Of a DNA stretch of 35,092 nt, positions 14,645 to 20,804 are shown piece after piece. The DNA is from Actinomycetota bacterium (GTDB taxonomy: Bacteria; Actinomycetota; Actinomycetes; S36-B12; UBA10799), in the NCBI GenBank assembly GCA_020636995.1, contig JACJWU010000012.1:1-35092 (forward strand), in the 5' to 3' direction. The translations under genes were made by a program, and so were the position numbers. Under the pieces are notes generated by a model, which was not told the origin of the DNA, did not search any database, and saw only the letters and a program-made list of their open reading frames with translations. Every line of letters starts with the position of its first letter. Position 1 is the stretch's first letter.

Positions 14645-16474
14645 TCACTCCGCGTCGAACTCGGCGATCTTGCGCCCCCCGAGTTCCCGCTGCAGAAGTT
14701 CGAGGCCGGTCTCCGCGGTGGCCTCCACGGACTCGTCGTCCTCGCTGGGGGTGTCGTCCTCGCTGTCCGTGACAACCACCTCCGGCGCGGCGGGGCGGGT
14801 CGCAGGCGGCTGGTCACCCAGTGTCATTTCCACGGTGAGATCGAGCTTCAGTTCGTCGAGGATCGCCTGCCGGACGCGTTCGGCGTGACCGCCCTGCGCG
14901 AAGGCGGCAACCGCGCCGGCATTGGTCTGACTCAGCGTCAGGATCGAGTTGCTCAGCGACACCGGGCGGCAGTCGCGCACCAACAGGTGGGCAACGCGGC
15001 TGTTGGCCTGCACCCGGTCGAGTACACGTGGCCACAGGGCCATGAGCTTGTCCATCGGCACGTCCGAGCTCGACGCGGCAGGCGCCGACGCGACCGACTC
15101 GGGTGCCGACGGTGGCGCGGTGTCGAGCGACGGGGCCGGCGGCGGACCGGGCGGTCGCCTGCCGCCAGCCGCCGGGGGTCGGCCGGCGGGCTTCGGCGCG
15201 GGTTTGGCTGGTTGTGCTGCCGGTTCGGGTGTGGGTTCCTTGCGCGGCGCGGGTGCGGCCGGTGCGGCCGGTGCGGCCGGTGTGGCCGGTGCGGCGGCTG
15301 CCCGTCCTGCCACGGTTTCCATCCGCCGCTCGAGCCGATCGAGCCGGGCCAGCATGTCGAGGGAATCCGTGGCGCCAGTGGGCAGACACACCTCGGACAT
15401 GAGCAGTTCGAGGTGCAGTCGCGGTGCGGTGGCACCACGCAGTTCGCTCAAGGCCTCGGACAGGGCGTCCGCGACGCGGTTGAGTTCCGCGCGGCCGAAT
15501 CCCTGCGCCATCTCCGCCAGCTCTGGCAGGCGGTCGTCGGGCAGATCGACGAGCTGGGAGGCCTTGTCGACTCCGAGGACGTGCAGTACCAGCAGGTCCC
15601 GGAACCGCTCGAGCAGGTCGGTGACGAAACGGCGGGGGTCGTGACCGGAGTCCACCACATCCCCGATCCGTACGAACAGCCGCGCGACGTCCCCGGCGGC
15701 GATCGCCGCGGTCACGTCGTCGAGCAGACTGGCGTCGGTGACACCGAGTTGCTGGACCGCAGCCGCGTAGGTGAGACCGTCCGGTCCGGTCCCCGACACC
15801 AACTGGCCAAGGATCGACATCGCATCACGCACCGAGCCTTCGCCGGCGCGGGCCACCAGCGCGAGCGCCGCCGGCTCGGCCGGAACCCCTTCGGATTCAC
15901 AGACGGCCGCCAGGTGGTTGGCGAGTGTGCGAATGGGCACCAGCCGGAACGCGTAGTGATGTGTGCGCGAGCGGATGGTTCCGATGATCTTGTCGGGTTC
16001 GGTGGTGGCGAAGACGAACCGCACATGCTCGGGGGGTTCTTCGATGAGCTTCAGCAGTGCGTTGGCCGCCCCCGGTCCGAGCTGGTGCGCCTCGTCGATG
16101 ATGTAGATCTTGTAGCGGCTGTTGGCGGGGACGAACATCGCTCGTTCCCGCAACTCGCGCGCGTCGTCGACCAAGCCGTGAGTGGCGGCGTCCATCTCGA
16201 TCACATCGAGGCTGCCGGGACCGTTGGGGGCCAGCGCGATGCAGGACTCGCACTCCTCACACGGCTGTGAGGTCGGGCCCTTCTCGCAGTTCAGGGAGCG
16301 GGCCAGGATGCGCGCGCTGGAGGTCTTGCCACATCCGCGTGGCCCGGAGAACAGATATGCGTGGTGTACCCGGTCGGAGTCGATGGCGCGCTTCAGCGGT
16401 TCGGTGACATGCTCCTGACCGATGACGTCGTCGAAGCGTCCCGGGCGGTACTTGCGGTAGAGGGCGAGGGCCAC
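14645..16474 (-). CDS. dnaX: DNA polymerase III subunits gamma and tau
   Basis: 609 residues; clamp-loader ATPase. Walker A GPRGCGKT (44-51), zinc-module cysteines 63, 72, 75 and 78, and DEAH (127-130) are intact, followed by the AAA+ lid and oligomerisation domain to about residue 365. A long Ala/Pro-rich linker (about 395-470) leads to a tau-like C-terminal domain and an acidic tail. I see no A-rich slippery site, so a programmed frameshift giving gamma is not evident. The start is a GTG at 16474, six bases after a TAGGCT box, which suggests leaderless transcription. It is first in the operon dnaX-recR-DUF5063 and divergent from the catalase-like gene. Confidence 0.97.
   Translation of the reverse strand: MALALYRKYRPGRFDDVIGQEHVTEPLKRAIDSDRVHHAYLFSGPRGCGKTSSARILARSLNCEKGPTSQPCEECESCIALAPNGPGSLDVIEMDAATHGLVDDARELRERAMFVPANSRYKIYIIDEAHQLGPGAANALLKLIEEPPEHVRFVFATTEPDKIIGTIRSRTHHYAFRLVPIRTLANHLAAVCESEGVPAEPAALALVARAGEGSVRDAMSILGQLVSGTGPDGLTYAAAVQQLGVTDASLLDDVTAAIAAGDVARLFVRIGDVVDSGHDPRRFVTDLLERFRDLLVLHVLGVDKASQLVDLPDDRLPELAEMAQGFGRAELNRVADALSEALSELRGATAPRLHLELLMSEVCLPTGATDSLDMLARLDRLERRMETVAGRAAAAPATPAAPAAPAAPAPRKEPTPEPAAQPAKPAPKPAGRPPAAGGRRPPGPPPAPSLDTAPPSAPESVASAPAASSSDVPMDKLMALWPRVLDRVQANSRVAHLLVRDCRPVSLSNSILTLSQTNAGAVAAFAQGGHAERVRQAILDELKLDLTVEMTLGDQPPATRPAAPEVVVTDSEDDTPSEDDESVEATAETGLELLQRELGGRKIAEFDAE
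15252..15296. repeat. 9-bp tandem repeat inside dnaX
   Basis: Five copies of GGTGCGGCC (fourth and fifth with one change each) lie within the linker of dnaX and encode repeated Ala-Ala-Pro on the minus strand. Copy number may vary between strains without breaking the frame. Confidence 0.8.
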
Positions 16475-16480
16475 TGCCCC

Positions 16481-16486
16481 AGCCTA
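16481..16486 (-). promoter_or_regulatory. -10 box of leaderless dnaX
   Basis: TAGGCT on the minus strand, exactly six bases before the GTG start at 16474, matching the spacing found upstream of many genes here. Confidence 0.5.
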
Positions 16487-16550
16487 AGCGCAGGGTGCGA
16501 CCGTCGGTGAGGACTCCACCCAACCGGTCGGATGAGGGCAGACTGTCCCC

Positions 16551-17498
16551 ATGGCGCAACCCAGTACCACGTGGGCCGAGGTGATCGGCGATGACGAGCA
16601 ACAGCGGCACGAGGACTTCGCGAAGGTGATCACCGGGCTGCAGTCCCGGATCAACGACCGCAAGGGACCCGGCCGGGCCTTCCACCGTCGGGGGGTGGCA
16701 GCGCTCACGGGACGTTTGACTGTGCCCGGGGGGCTGCCGCAGCACGCTGCGCAGGGCCTGTTCGCCCAACCCGGCGAGTACGACGTCGTGATCCGCCTGT
16801 CCAACGGGTCGATGGTGCCGCAGGCTGACGCGGTGCCCGACATCCGCGGATTCGCGTTCTCCGTACGCGGTCTCGATGGGGAGGCGGCGCTGGGTGGCAC
16901 AACCGACCGCCAGGACTTCCTGCTCATCAACTGGCCGTCCTTCGGCTTCCGCGACTCCCGCGACTTCGCGGAACTCGTGCCGGCGGCTGCCAAGGGGCAG
17001 AAGGCGCTGGCACAGCACTTGATCGCCAAACACGGGGTGGTCGCCGGGCCGCTTGAGATGCTCAAGCAGGCGGCGGGCATGGCCCGACCGTTCACCGGTT
17101 TCGCGACCTCGGACTTCCACAGTTGTGCCCCGGTGGCCTGGGGTCCCTATGCCGCGCACGTCCACCTGAGCCCGATCGGCGCCCGCCGCAATCTGTTGGC
17201 ATGGCGGGACTGGGGAACCGATGTGGCCAGTCGGATCCAGGCCGGACCGTTGCGCTGGCGTGTGGAGGCTCAGTTCTACACAGATCCGGAGGCCACGCCG
17301 ATCGAGGACGGCCGGACGCCATGGAGTGCCACCAAGCAGTCGGTTGCGGTACTGGAGGCCGATGCGCTCGCTGACCCCGACGCGGTGGCCAATGACCACT
17401 TCGATCCGTGGTCTGCCCTGGTCGAGCATCGTCCACTCGGGGAAATCATGCGGGCACGCAAGGCCGCGTACTTCCCCAGCGTCGCGAACCGGGCATAA
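16551..17498 (+). CDS. catalase-like (small heme-fold) protein
   Basis: 315 residues, shorter than classical catalases (about 480 or more), like SrpA-type small catalase-related proteins. The distal region is recognisable: a histidine in RAFHRRGVAALTGRLTVPG (about residue 45), then RLSNG, DIRGFAFSVRG and TDRQDFLLINWPSF. The C-terminus has RPLGEIMRARKAAYFPS, typical of the small subgroup. Members bind heme and may act as peroxidases or on lipid hydroperoxides rather than as strong catalases. There is no signal peptide. The ATG at 16551 lies six bases after CAGACT, fitting the leaderless pattern. It is divergent from dnaX and its stop touches the SRP RNA 3' end. Confidence 0.85.
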   Translation: MAQPSTTWAEVIGDDEQQRHEDFAKVITGLQSRINDRKGPGRAFHRRGVAALTGRLTVPGGLPQHAAQGLFAQPGEYDVVIRLSNGSMVPQADAVPDIRGFAFSVRGLDGEAALGGTTDRQDFLLINWPSFGFRDSRDFAELVPAAAKGQKALAQHLIAKHGVVAGPLEMLKQAAGMARPFTGFATSDFHSCAPVAWGPYAAHVHLSPIGARRNLLAWRDWGTDVASRIQAGPLRWRVEAQFYTDPEATPIEDGRTPWSATKQSVAVLEADALADPDAVANDHFDPWSALVEHRPLGEIMRARKAAYFPSVANRA

Positions 17499-17499
17499 A

Positions 17500-17591
17500 G
17501 GGACCCCTCGCACACCCGGCAGAGCACGCTTACCCTTGCTGCCTTCCGGCCCTGGGGGAGTTGGGCATGATGCCGCCGCACGAGGGGTCCC
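17500..17591 (-). ncRNA. ffs: small bacterial signal recognition particle RNA (4.5S-like)
   Basis: On the minus strand the conserved Ffh-binding core GGCCGGAAGGCAGCAAGGG is present within a long hairpin. The ends pair as GGGACCCCTCG with CGAGGGGTCCC (positions 17581-17591 and 17500-17510). It works with Ffh and FtsY to target membrane proteins. A TATCCT -10 box lies at 17596-17601 just upstream. Ends are set from the terminal stem and may be off by a few bases. It is divergent from tRNA-Ser(GGA), and the linkage of dnaX, SRP RNA and tRNA-Ser is typical of actinobacteria. Confidence 0.95.
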
Positions 17592-17595
17592 TCCC

Positions 17596-17625
17596 AGGAT
17601 ACGCACAGGGACCTACCCGTACCAT
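17596..17625. promoter_or_regulatory. back-to-back promoters of SRP RNA and tRNA-Ser(GGA)
   Basis: TATCCT (minus, 17596-17601) serves the SRP RNA. TACCAT (plus, 17620-17625) serves the tRNA and ends seven bases before its mature 5' end, so the primary tRNA transcript would have almost no leader. Confidence 0.5.
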
Positions 17626-17632
17626 CGTCGGT

Positions 17633-17721
17633 GGAGGATTCGCCTAGAGGCCTATGGCGCTCGCTTGGAAAGCGGGTTGGGTTAACAGCCCTCGCGGGTT
17701 CGAATCCCGCATCCTCCGCCA
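17633..17721 (+). tRNA. tRNA-Ser(GGA)
   Basis: The acceptor stem GGAGGAT/ATCCTCC, a long variable arm typical of serine tRNAs, the T-arm GCGGGTTCGAATCCCGC and an encoded CCA end are all visible. The anticodon GGA is at 17667-17669 in a seven-base loop closed by a five-pair stem; it reads UCC and UCU. A partial second copy of its 3' end lies 65 bp downstream. Confidence 0.96.
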
Positions 17722-17728
17722 GGATCAG

Positions 17729-17745
17729 GGCCCCCTTGTGGGGCC
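17729..17745 (+). terminator. terminator of tRNA-Ser(GGA)
   Basis: Stem GGCCCC / GGGGCC with a five-base loop CTTGT, followed by TTCT, eight bases after the tRNA 3' end. Confidence 0.6.
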
Positions 17746-17769
17746 TTCTGAGCCGGTGGCGGCCACGGG

Positions 17770-17799
17770 TCCCGCATCCTCTGCCAGGGTCAGGGCTCC
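17770..17799 (+). repeat. partial duplicate of the tRNA-Ser(GGA) 3' end
   Basis: These 30 bases repeat 17705-17734 with about three to four mismatches. They include the last 17 bases of the tRNA (TCCCGCATCCTCTGCCA, one change) and 13 bases beyond. This could be an old attachment-site scar of an element that used the tRNA 3' end, or a small local duplication. No integrase is present. Confidence 0.65.
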
Positions 17800-17802
17800 G
17801 AC

Positions 17803-17843
17803 TGGGTACCCCACAGACAACTGAGTTGTCGCTGAGGTACCCA
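17803..17843. repeat. nested palindrome D
   Basis: Two 19-bp inverted arms, TGGGTACCCCACAGACAAC and its near-mirror, flank a TGA centre. The outer 8 bp (TGGGTACC) and the inner 6 bp (GACAAC) match perfectly around a five-base mismatch. It lies between convergent tRNA-Ser(GGA) and the SDR gene and may terminate the latter. Its core GACAACTGAGTTGTC resembles the centre of palindrome E near 27.15 kb. Confidence 0.7.
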
Positions 17844-17884
17844 AAGACCCAGGCCACCCCTTGTAGGGCCTTCGACCGGTCCGC

Positions 17885-18598
17885 TCAGGATCCGAGAATA
17901 TTGATCTCTGCGTCGCCGCTGTCAATGATGGCGGCCACGGCTGCGGCGACCGCTTCGGGTGCGATGACGTGGGAGAGCAGACTGCCGTCCTCGGCGCGGC
18001 GCAGGTGGCCCGGCTCGGGACTGGGGGTGTTCTGACCGAAGTCGCTGTCGACGATGCCGGGCTTGACGATGCTGACCACGATGTCATCCTTGGCGAGTTC
18101 CTCGCGTGCGGTCAGGGACAGGTTGTTGAGTGCGAACTTCGTCGAGGCGTAGCCGGCGATGTAGGGGATGTAGGCGGTCGAGGCCTGTGAACTGATGTTG
18201 ACGATCTGGCCGCCGCCCTGAGCGCGCAGGTGGGGGATGACCAATTGCATGAGCCGCAGGGGAGCGACGACGTTCAGTTCCAGTAGATCGGTGTACTCGC
18301 CGAGGTCGATGTGCTCGACGGGCTTGGCCATGGCACGGCCGGCGTTGTTGACCAGGACGTCGACGCGTCCGAACCGGGCGATGGTCTGCTCGACGAGCCG
18401 GGTGGCCTCGTCTAGGTCGGTCACGTCGGTGGGAATGGCAATCGCACCCGGGAGTTCGGCCGCAAGTTCGCGCAGGGCGTCGGCGTTGCGGGCGGCCAGC
18501 ACGAGTCGGGCACCCAGCCCGGCCAGGTGGCGTGCGGTAGCCAGACCGATGCCGGAACTGGCGCCGGTGACGATGATGACGTCGTTGTCGATGGTCAT
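17885..18598 (-). CDS. short-chain dehydrogenase/reductase
   Basis: 237 residues, the classical SDR size. The NAD(P)-binding motif TGASSGIG (11-18), the structural NNAG (84-87), the catalytic Ser137/138 and the YxxxK pair Tyr150-Lys154 (YASTK) are intact, so it should be an active oxidoreductase. Arg37 after the second strand (AARN) suggests NADPH preference. Substrate unknown. It is preceded by AAAGGAACC before the ATG. It lies 39 bp after a TetR gene on the same strand, so it is probably the enzyme controlled by that repressor through the palindrome at 19241-19282. Confidence 0.93.
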   Translation of the reverse strand: MTIDNDVIIVTGASSGIGLATARHLAGLGARLVLAARNADALRELAAELPGAIAIPTDVTDLDEATRLVEQTIARFGRVDVLVNNAGRAMAKPVEHIDLGEYTDLLELNVVAPLRLMQLVIPHLRAQGGGQIVNISSQASTAYIPYIAGYASTKFALNNLSLTAREELAKDDIVVSIVKPGIVDSDFGQNTPSPEPGHLRRAEDGSLLSHVIAPEAVAAAVAAIIDSGDAEINILGS

Positions 18599-18637
18599 GG
18601 GGGTTCCTTTGCGTTGTGAGTGTCGTGTGGGAAGGGG

Positions 18638-19231
18638 CTAGGGGTTGCGCTGCAGACCGTGCAACACCAGCGCGCACACGGCGTCCAGTTCGGCCGCCAT
18701 GAGGTCCGGCGTCCCCCATTCCCCGGCCAGGGCGGGGTGGTGGAAGCGCGCGGTGGCGTGGAGCACGGCCCGGCCGAGCACGTCGGGGTCGCCGTCGGCG
18801 AACTCGCCTGATGTGATGCCGTCGGCCACGATGCGTGAGACCTGGTCGATCAAGTGGTCAACGTGTTCGGCCACGACTTCGCGGGAGGCGGTCGCCAGCT
18901 GGTGGAAGGTCTCGAACAGCTCTGGCTCTTCGCGGGCGATGGTCTGTTTCGTGGTCGAGAGCAGCACCACCCAGTCGCGAAGCCGCGTCGAAGCCGTTCC
19001 GGGTCGGGTGACCACGTCCTCCAGCGGCGCCGAAACCCGCTCGAGCCACCGTTCGGTGACCGCGTCGCGCAAGGCGGCCTTGCTGGGGAAGTGCCGGTAG
19101 ACGCTGCCGTGACTGACATCGAGGGCTCGGGCGACGTCCACCACTGACGTCTTTGCCGGACCGAAGCGGCGTAGCGCCTCCTCGGCAGCGTCCAGGATCG
19201 CCTCGGCGGTCAACGGTTCTGTGCTCACCAC
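18638..19231 (-). CDS. TetR-family transcriptional regulator (of the SDR operon)
   Basis: 197 residues. The N-terminal helix-turn-helix is clear: TSVVDVARALDVSHGSVYRHF (about 28-48), followed by a ligand-binding helical domain. The second gene of the transcript is an SDR, so the natural model is a repressor of its own operon, relieved by a substrate-like ligand. Its start (GTG at 19231 or 19228) lies only about 10 bp from a large perfect palindrome (19241-19282), the likely operator. Its 5' region is adjacent to the 3' end of a second, unrelated TetR gene. Confidence 0.92.
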   Translation of the reverse strand: MVSTEPLTAEAILDAAEEALRRFGPAKTSVVDVARALDVSHGSVYRHFPSKAALRDAVTERWLERVSAPLEDVVTRPGTASTRLRDWVVLLSTTKQTIAREEPELFETFHQLATASREVVAEHVDHLIDQVSRIVADGITSGEFADGDPDVLGRAVLHATARFHHPALAGEWGTPDLMAAELDAVCALVLHGLQRNP

Positions 19232-19240
19232 TCCAGAATG

Positions 19241-19282
19241 GCCTAACGACTGACAATTGTCAATACTTGTCAGTCGTTAGGC
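19241..19282. promoter_or_regulatory. large palindrome: operator of TetR/SDR operon and possible terminator
   Basis: Perfect 16-bp arms, GCCTAACGACTGACAA (19241-19256) and its mirror (19267-19282), surround a 10-bp centre. Inside lies a second perfect 12-bp palindrome, TGACAATTGTCA (19251-19262). The right arm includes the stop codon of the upstream TetR gene, so in RNA it could also end that transcript. Confidence 0.7.
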
Positions 19283-19888
19283 AACTGCGGCACTCACCAA
19301 CGCTTGCGCCGCTGCCTTCGCCACCACCGGTGCATCGGCGCCGGCATCGACCGATCCGCTGGCCAATCCGCCGTCCAGCAACAGGGTGAGGCTGCGGGCC
19401 AGCGCGTCGGGGTCAGCCGCATTCGCGTCGACGGCGAGCTGGCGCACCCAGGCCCGGACCTGGTTCTTGTGGCGGAGGGTGCGGGTGTGGATCGGAGTCC
19501 CGGCCTCGTTCTCAGCCGCGGCGTTGATGAACGCACACCCCCGGTAGCCCTCCCGTCGGCAGGCGCTGTCGAGCGCGTCGAACATCCCCACCAGTTGTGC
19601 CGCTGGGTCAGGGCCGGCGGCCGAGGCAGCCGCGTGCAGTTGCTCGCTCCACACCGCGTCGACCTTGTCCAGATAGGCCAGCACCAAGTCGTCCTTGGCT
19701 GGGAAGTACTTGTAGAAGGTCGCCTTTGCCACCCCGGACTCGGCGATGATCCGGTCGATTCCCACGCCGCGGATGCCGTGGGCGTAGAACAGCCCGAAGG
19801 CGGTGTCGAGAATCCGCTCCCGAGCTGCGCGGACCGGCGGCGCAACCGATGCCGCACGGCGGGCGGAGGTGGCCGGAGTCGCGTTCAT
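19277..19888 (-). CDS. TetR-family regulator divergent from an oxidoreductase
   Basis: 203 residues with an Ala/Arg-rich N-terminal tail, then a TetR helix-turn-helix (GVGIDRIIAESGVAKATFYKYF, shown only by its ends GVGID and FYKYF, about residues 41-62) and a C-terminal domain of the kind seen in regulators with a GCAFINAAAE segment. The ATG at 19888 is six bases after a TAGAAT -10 box, so it is probably leaderless. Two copies of a 16-bp palindrome sit between this gene and the divergent oxidoreductase, one over each promoter's -35 region. This indicates autorepression and repression of the neighbour. The stop codon lies in the palindrome that precedes the other TetR gene. Confidence 0.93.
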   Translation of the reverse strand: MNATPATSARRAASVAPPVRAARERILDTAFGLFYAHGIRGVGIDRIIAESGVAKATFYKYFPAKDDLVLAYLDKVDAVWSEQLHAAASAAGPDPAAQLVGMFDALDSACRREGYRGCAFINAAAENEAGTPIHTRTLRHKNQVRAWVRQLAVDANAADPDALARSLTLLLDGGLASGSVDAGADAPVVAKAAAQALVSAAVA

Positions 19889-19894
19889 GGCACC

Positions 19895-19900
19895 ATTCTA
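19895..19900 (-). promoter_or_regulatory. -10 box of leaderless TetR gene
   Basis: TAGAAT on the minus strand, six bases before the ATG at 19888. The operator copy at 19910-19925 overlaps where its -35 element would lie. Confidence 0.55.
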
Positions 19901-19909
19901 GCGCCGAGG

Positions 19910-19960
19910 TAGACAGATCTGTCTATTAGTGTCATGCTCGGTAGCAGACAGATCTGTCTA
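19910..19960. promoter_or_regulatory. paired TetR operators
   Basis: Two perfect or near-perfect palindromes: TAGACAGATCTGTCTA (19910-19925) and CAGACAGATCTGTCTA (19945-19960), centres 35 bp apart. With their flanks (GAGG before the first, CCTC after the second) they form a larger inverted repeat. They lie between the divergent TetR and oxidoreductase genes, as expected for operators of that regulator. Confidence 0.88.
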
Positions 19961-19986
19961 CCTCAGTACACAATCAAAGGAGAACC

Positions 19987-20664
19987 ATGAACATCGCAGT
20001 CCTCGGTACCGGCATGGTGGGGCGGACCATCGCCGGCCGCCTCCAGGAACTCGGCCACACCGTCACCGTCGGCACCCGCGACCCGCAAGCCACGCTTGCG
20101 CGTTCCGAGCCCGACGCCATGGGCACCGCCCCCTATGCCGTGTGGGCGGCCGCGCACGACGGCATCGGATCGGCCACCTTCGCCGGTGCCGCCGCAAGCG
20201 CTGAGCTGATCGTCAACGCCACCAGCGGCGCGGCGAGTCTCGAGGTGCTCAGTCGGGCTGGCAACGAGAACCTGGCGGGCAAGGTCCTCGTGGATATCGC
20301 CAACCCCCTCGACTTCAGCCAGGGCATGCCGCCGACTCTCTTCGTCAAGGACACCGACTCCCTCGGCGAGCAGATCCAGCGGACCTTTCCGGAGGCCAAG
20401 GTCGTCAAGACCCTCAACACTCTCAACGCGGACCTGATGGTCCACCCGGCGGCCCTCCCCGAAGGCTCCAGCGTCTTCGTCTCCGGCAACGACGACGACG
20501 CCAAGAAGACCGTCACTGGACTGCTCGAGGAGTTCGGCCACACCGACGTGATCGATCTCGGCGACATCACCACCGCCCGCGGCACCGAGATGCTGCTGCC
20601 GGTCTGGCTTCGCCTGTGGGGCGCCTTGGGCACGTCGGCCTTCAACTTCAAGATCGTCCGCTGA
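19987..20664 (+). CDS. NADPH-dependent F420 reductase-like oxidoreductase
   Basis: 225 residues. A Rossmann fold opens with LGTGMVGRTIA (6-16), then GTRDP for NADP phosphate binding, VNATSG and DIANPLDFS, typical of the F420-dependent NADP reductase (Fno-like) family. Many such relatives have no proven F420 activity, so this is a family call. The C-terminal part (LPVWLRLWGALGTSAFNFKIVR) is normal for the group. A strong ribosome-binding site AAAGGAG lies just before the ATG. The promoter is covered by the second TetR operator, so expression should be inducible. It ends with a convergent terminator before the acylase gene. Confidence 0.88.
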   Translation: MNIAVLGTGMVGRTIAGRLQELGHTVTVGTRDPQATLARSEPDAMGTAPYAVWAAAHDGIGSATFAGAAASAELIVNATSGAASLEVLSRAGNENLAGKVLVDIANPLDFSQGMPPTLFVKDTDSLGEQIQRTFPEAKVVKTLNTLNADLMVHPAALPEGSSVFVSGNDDDAKKTVTGLLEEFGHTDVIDLGDITTARGTEMLLPVWLRLWGALGTSAFNFKIVR

Positions 20665-20674
20665 CTCCAGCCGA

Positions 20675-20709
20675 CTGGGGCCCACCAGGTGTGCCTGCGT
20701 GGGCCCCAG
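20675..20709. terminator. bidirectional terminator between convergent genes
   Basis: A perfect 11-bp stem, CTGGGGCCCAC / GTGGGCCCCAG, with a 13-base loop, lies between the oxidoreductase stop (20664) and the acylase stop (20805). There is no clear T-tract. The remaining roughly 95 bp to 20804 holds nothing I can identify. Confidence 0.65.
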
Positions 20710-20804
20710 CGACGGCAAGCACCGTCGAGGGTCAGCTTCGAGTCCCGCGGGTCCAGCCCTCAAGGATCGGCGGCGGGCGACGTCCGTTGGCTGACCCGAA
20801 CCCG

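Noticed and set aside
13817..16270. 817-codon open frame on the plus strand opposite dnaX and recR
   Set aside because: It is antisense to two well-recognised genes, has low-complexity Arg/Gly/His-rich translation and no domain; a side effect of high GC.
14645..16474. Programmed frameshift producing a gamma subunit from dnaX
   Set aside because: I saw no A-rich slippery sequence or following hairpin; the full-length tau-like frame is open.
17700..17884. Mobile element inserted at tRNA-Ser(GGA)
   Set aside because: Only a partial 3' duplication 65 bp away is present; there is no integrase or cargo, so at most a scar.
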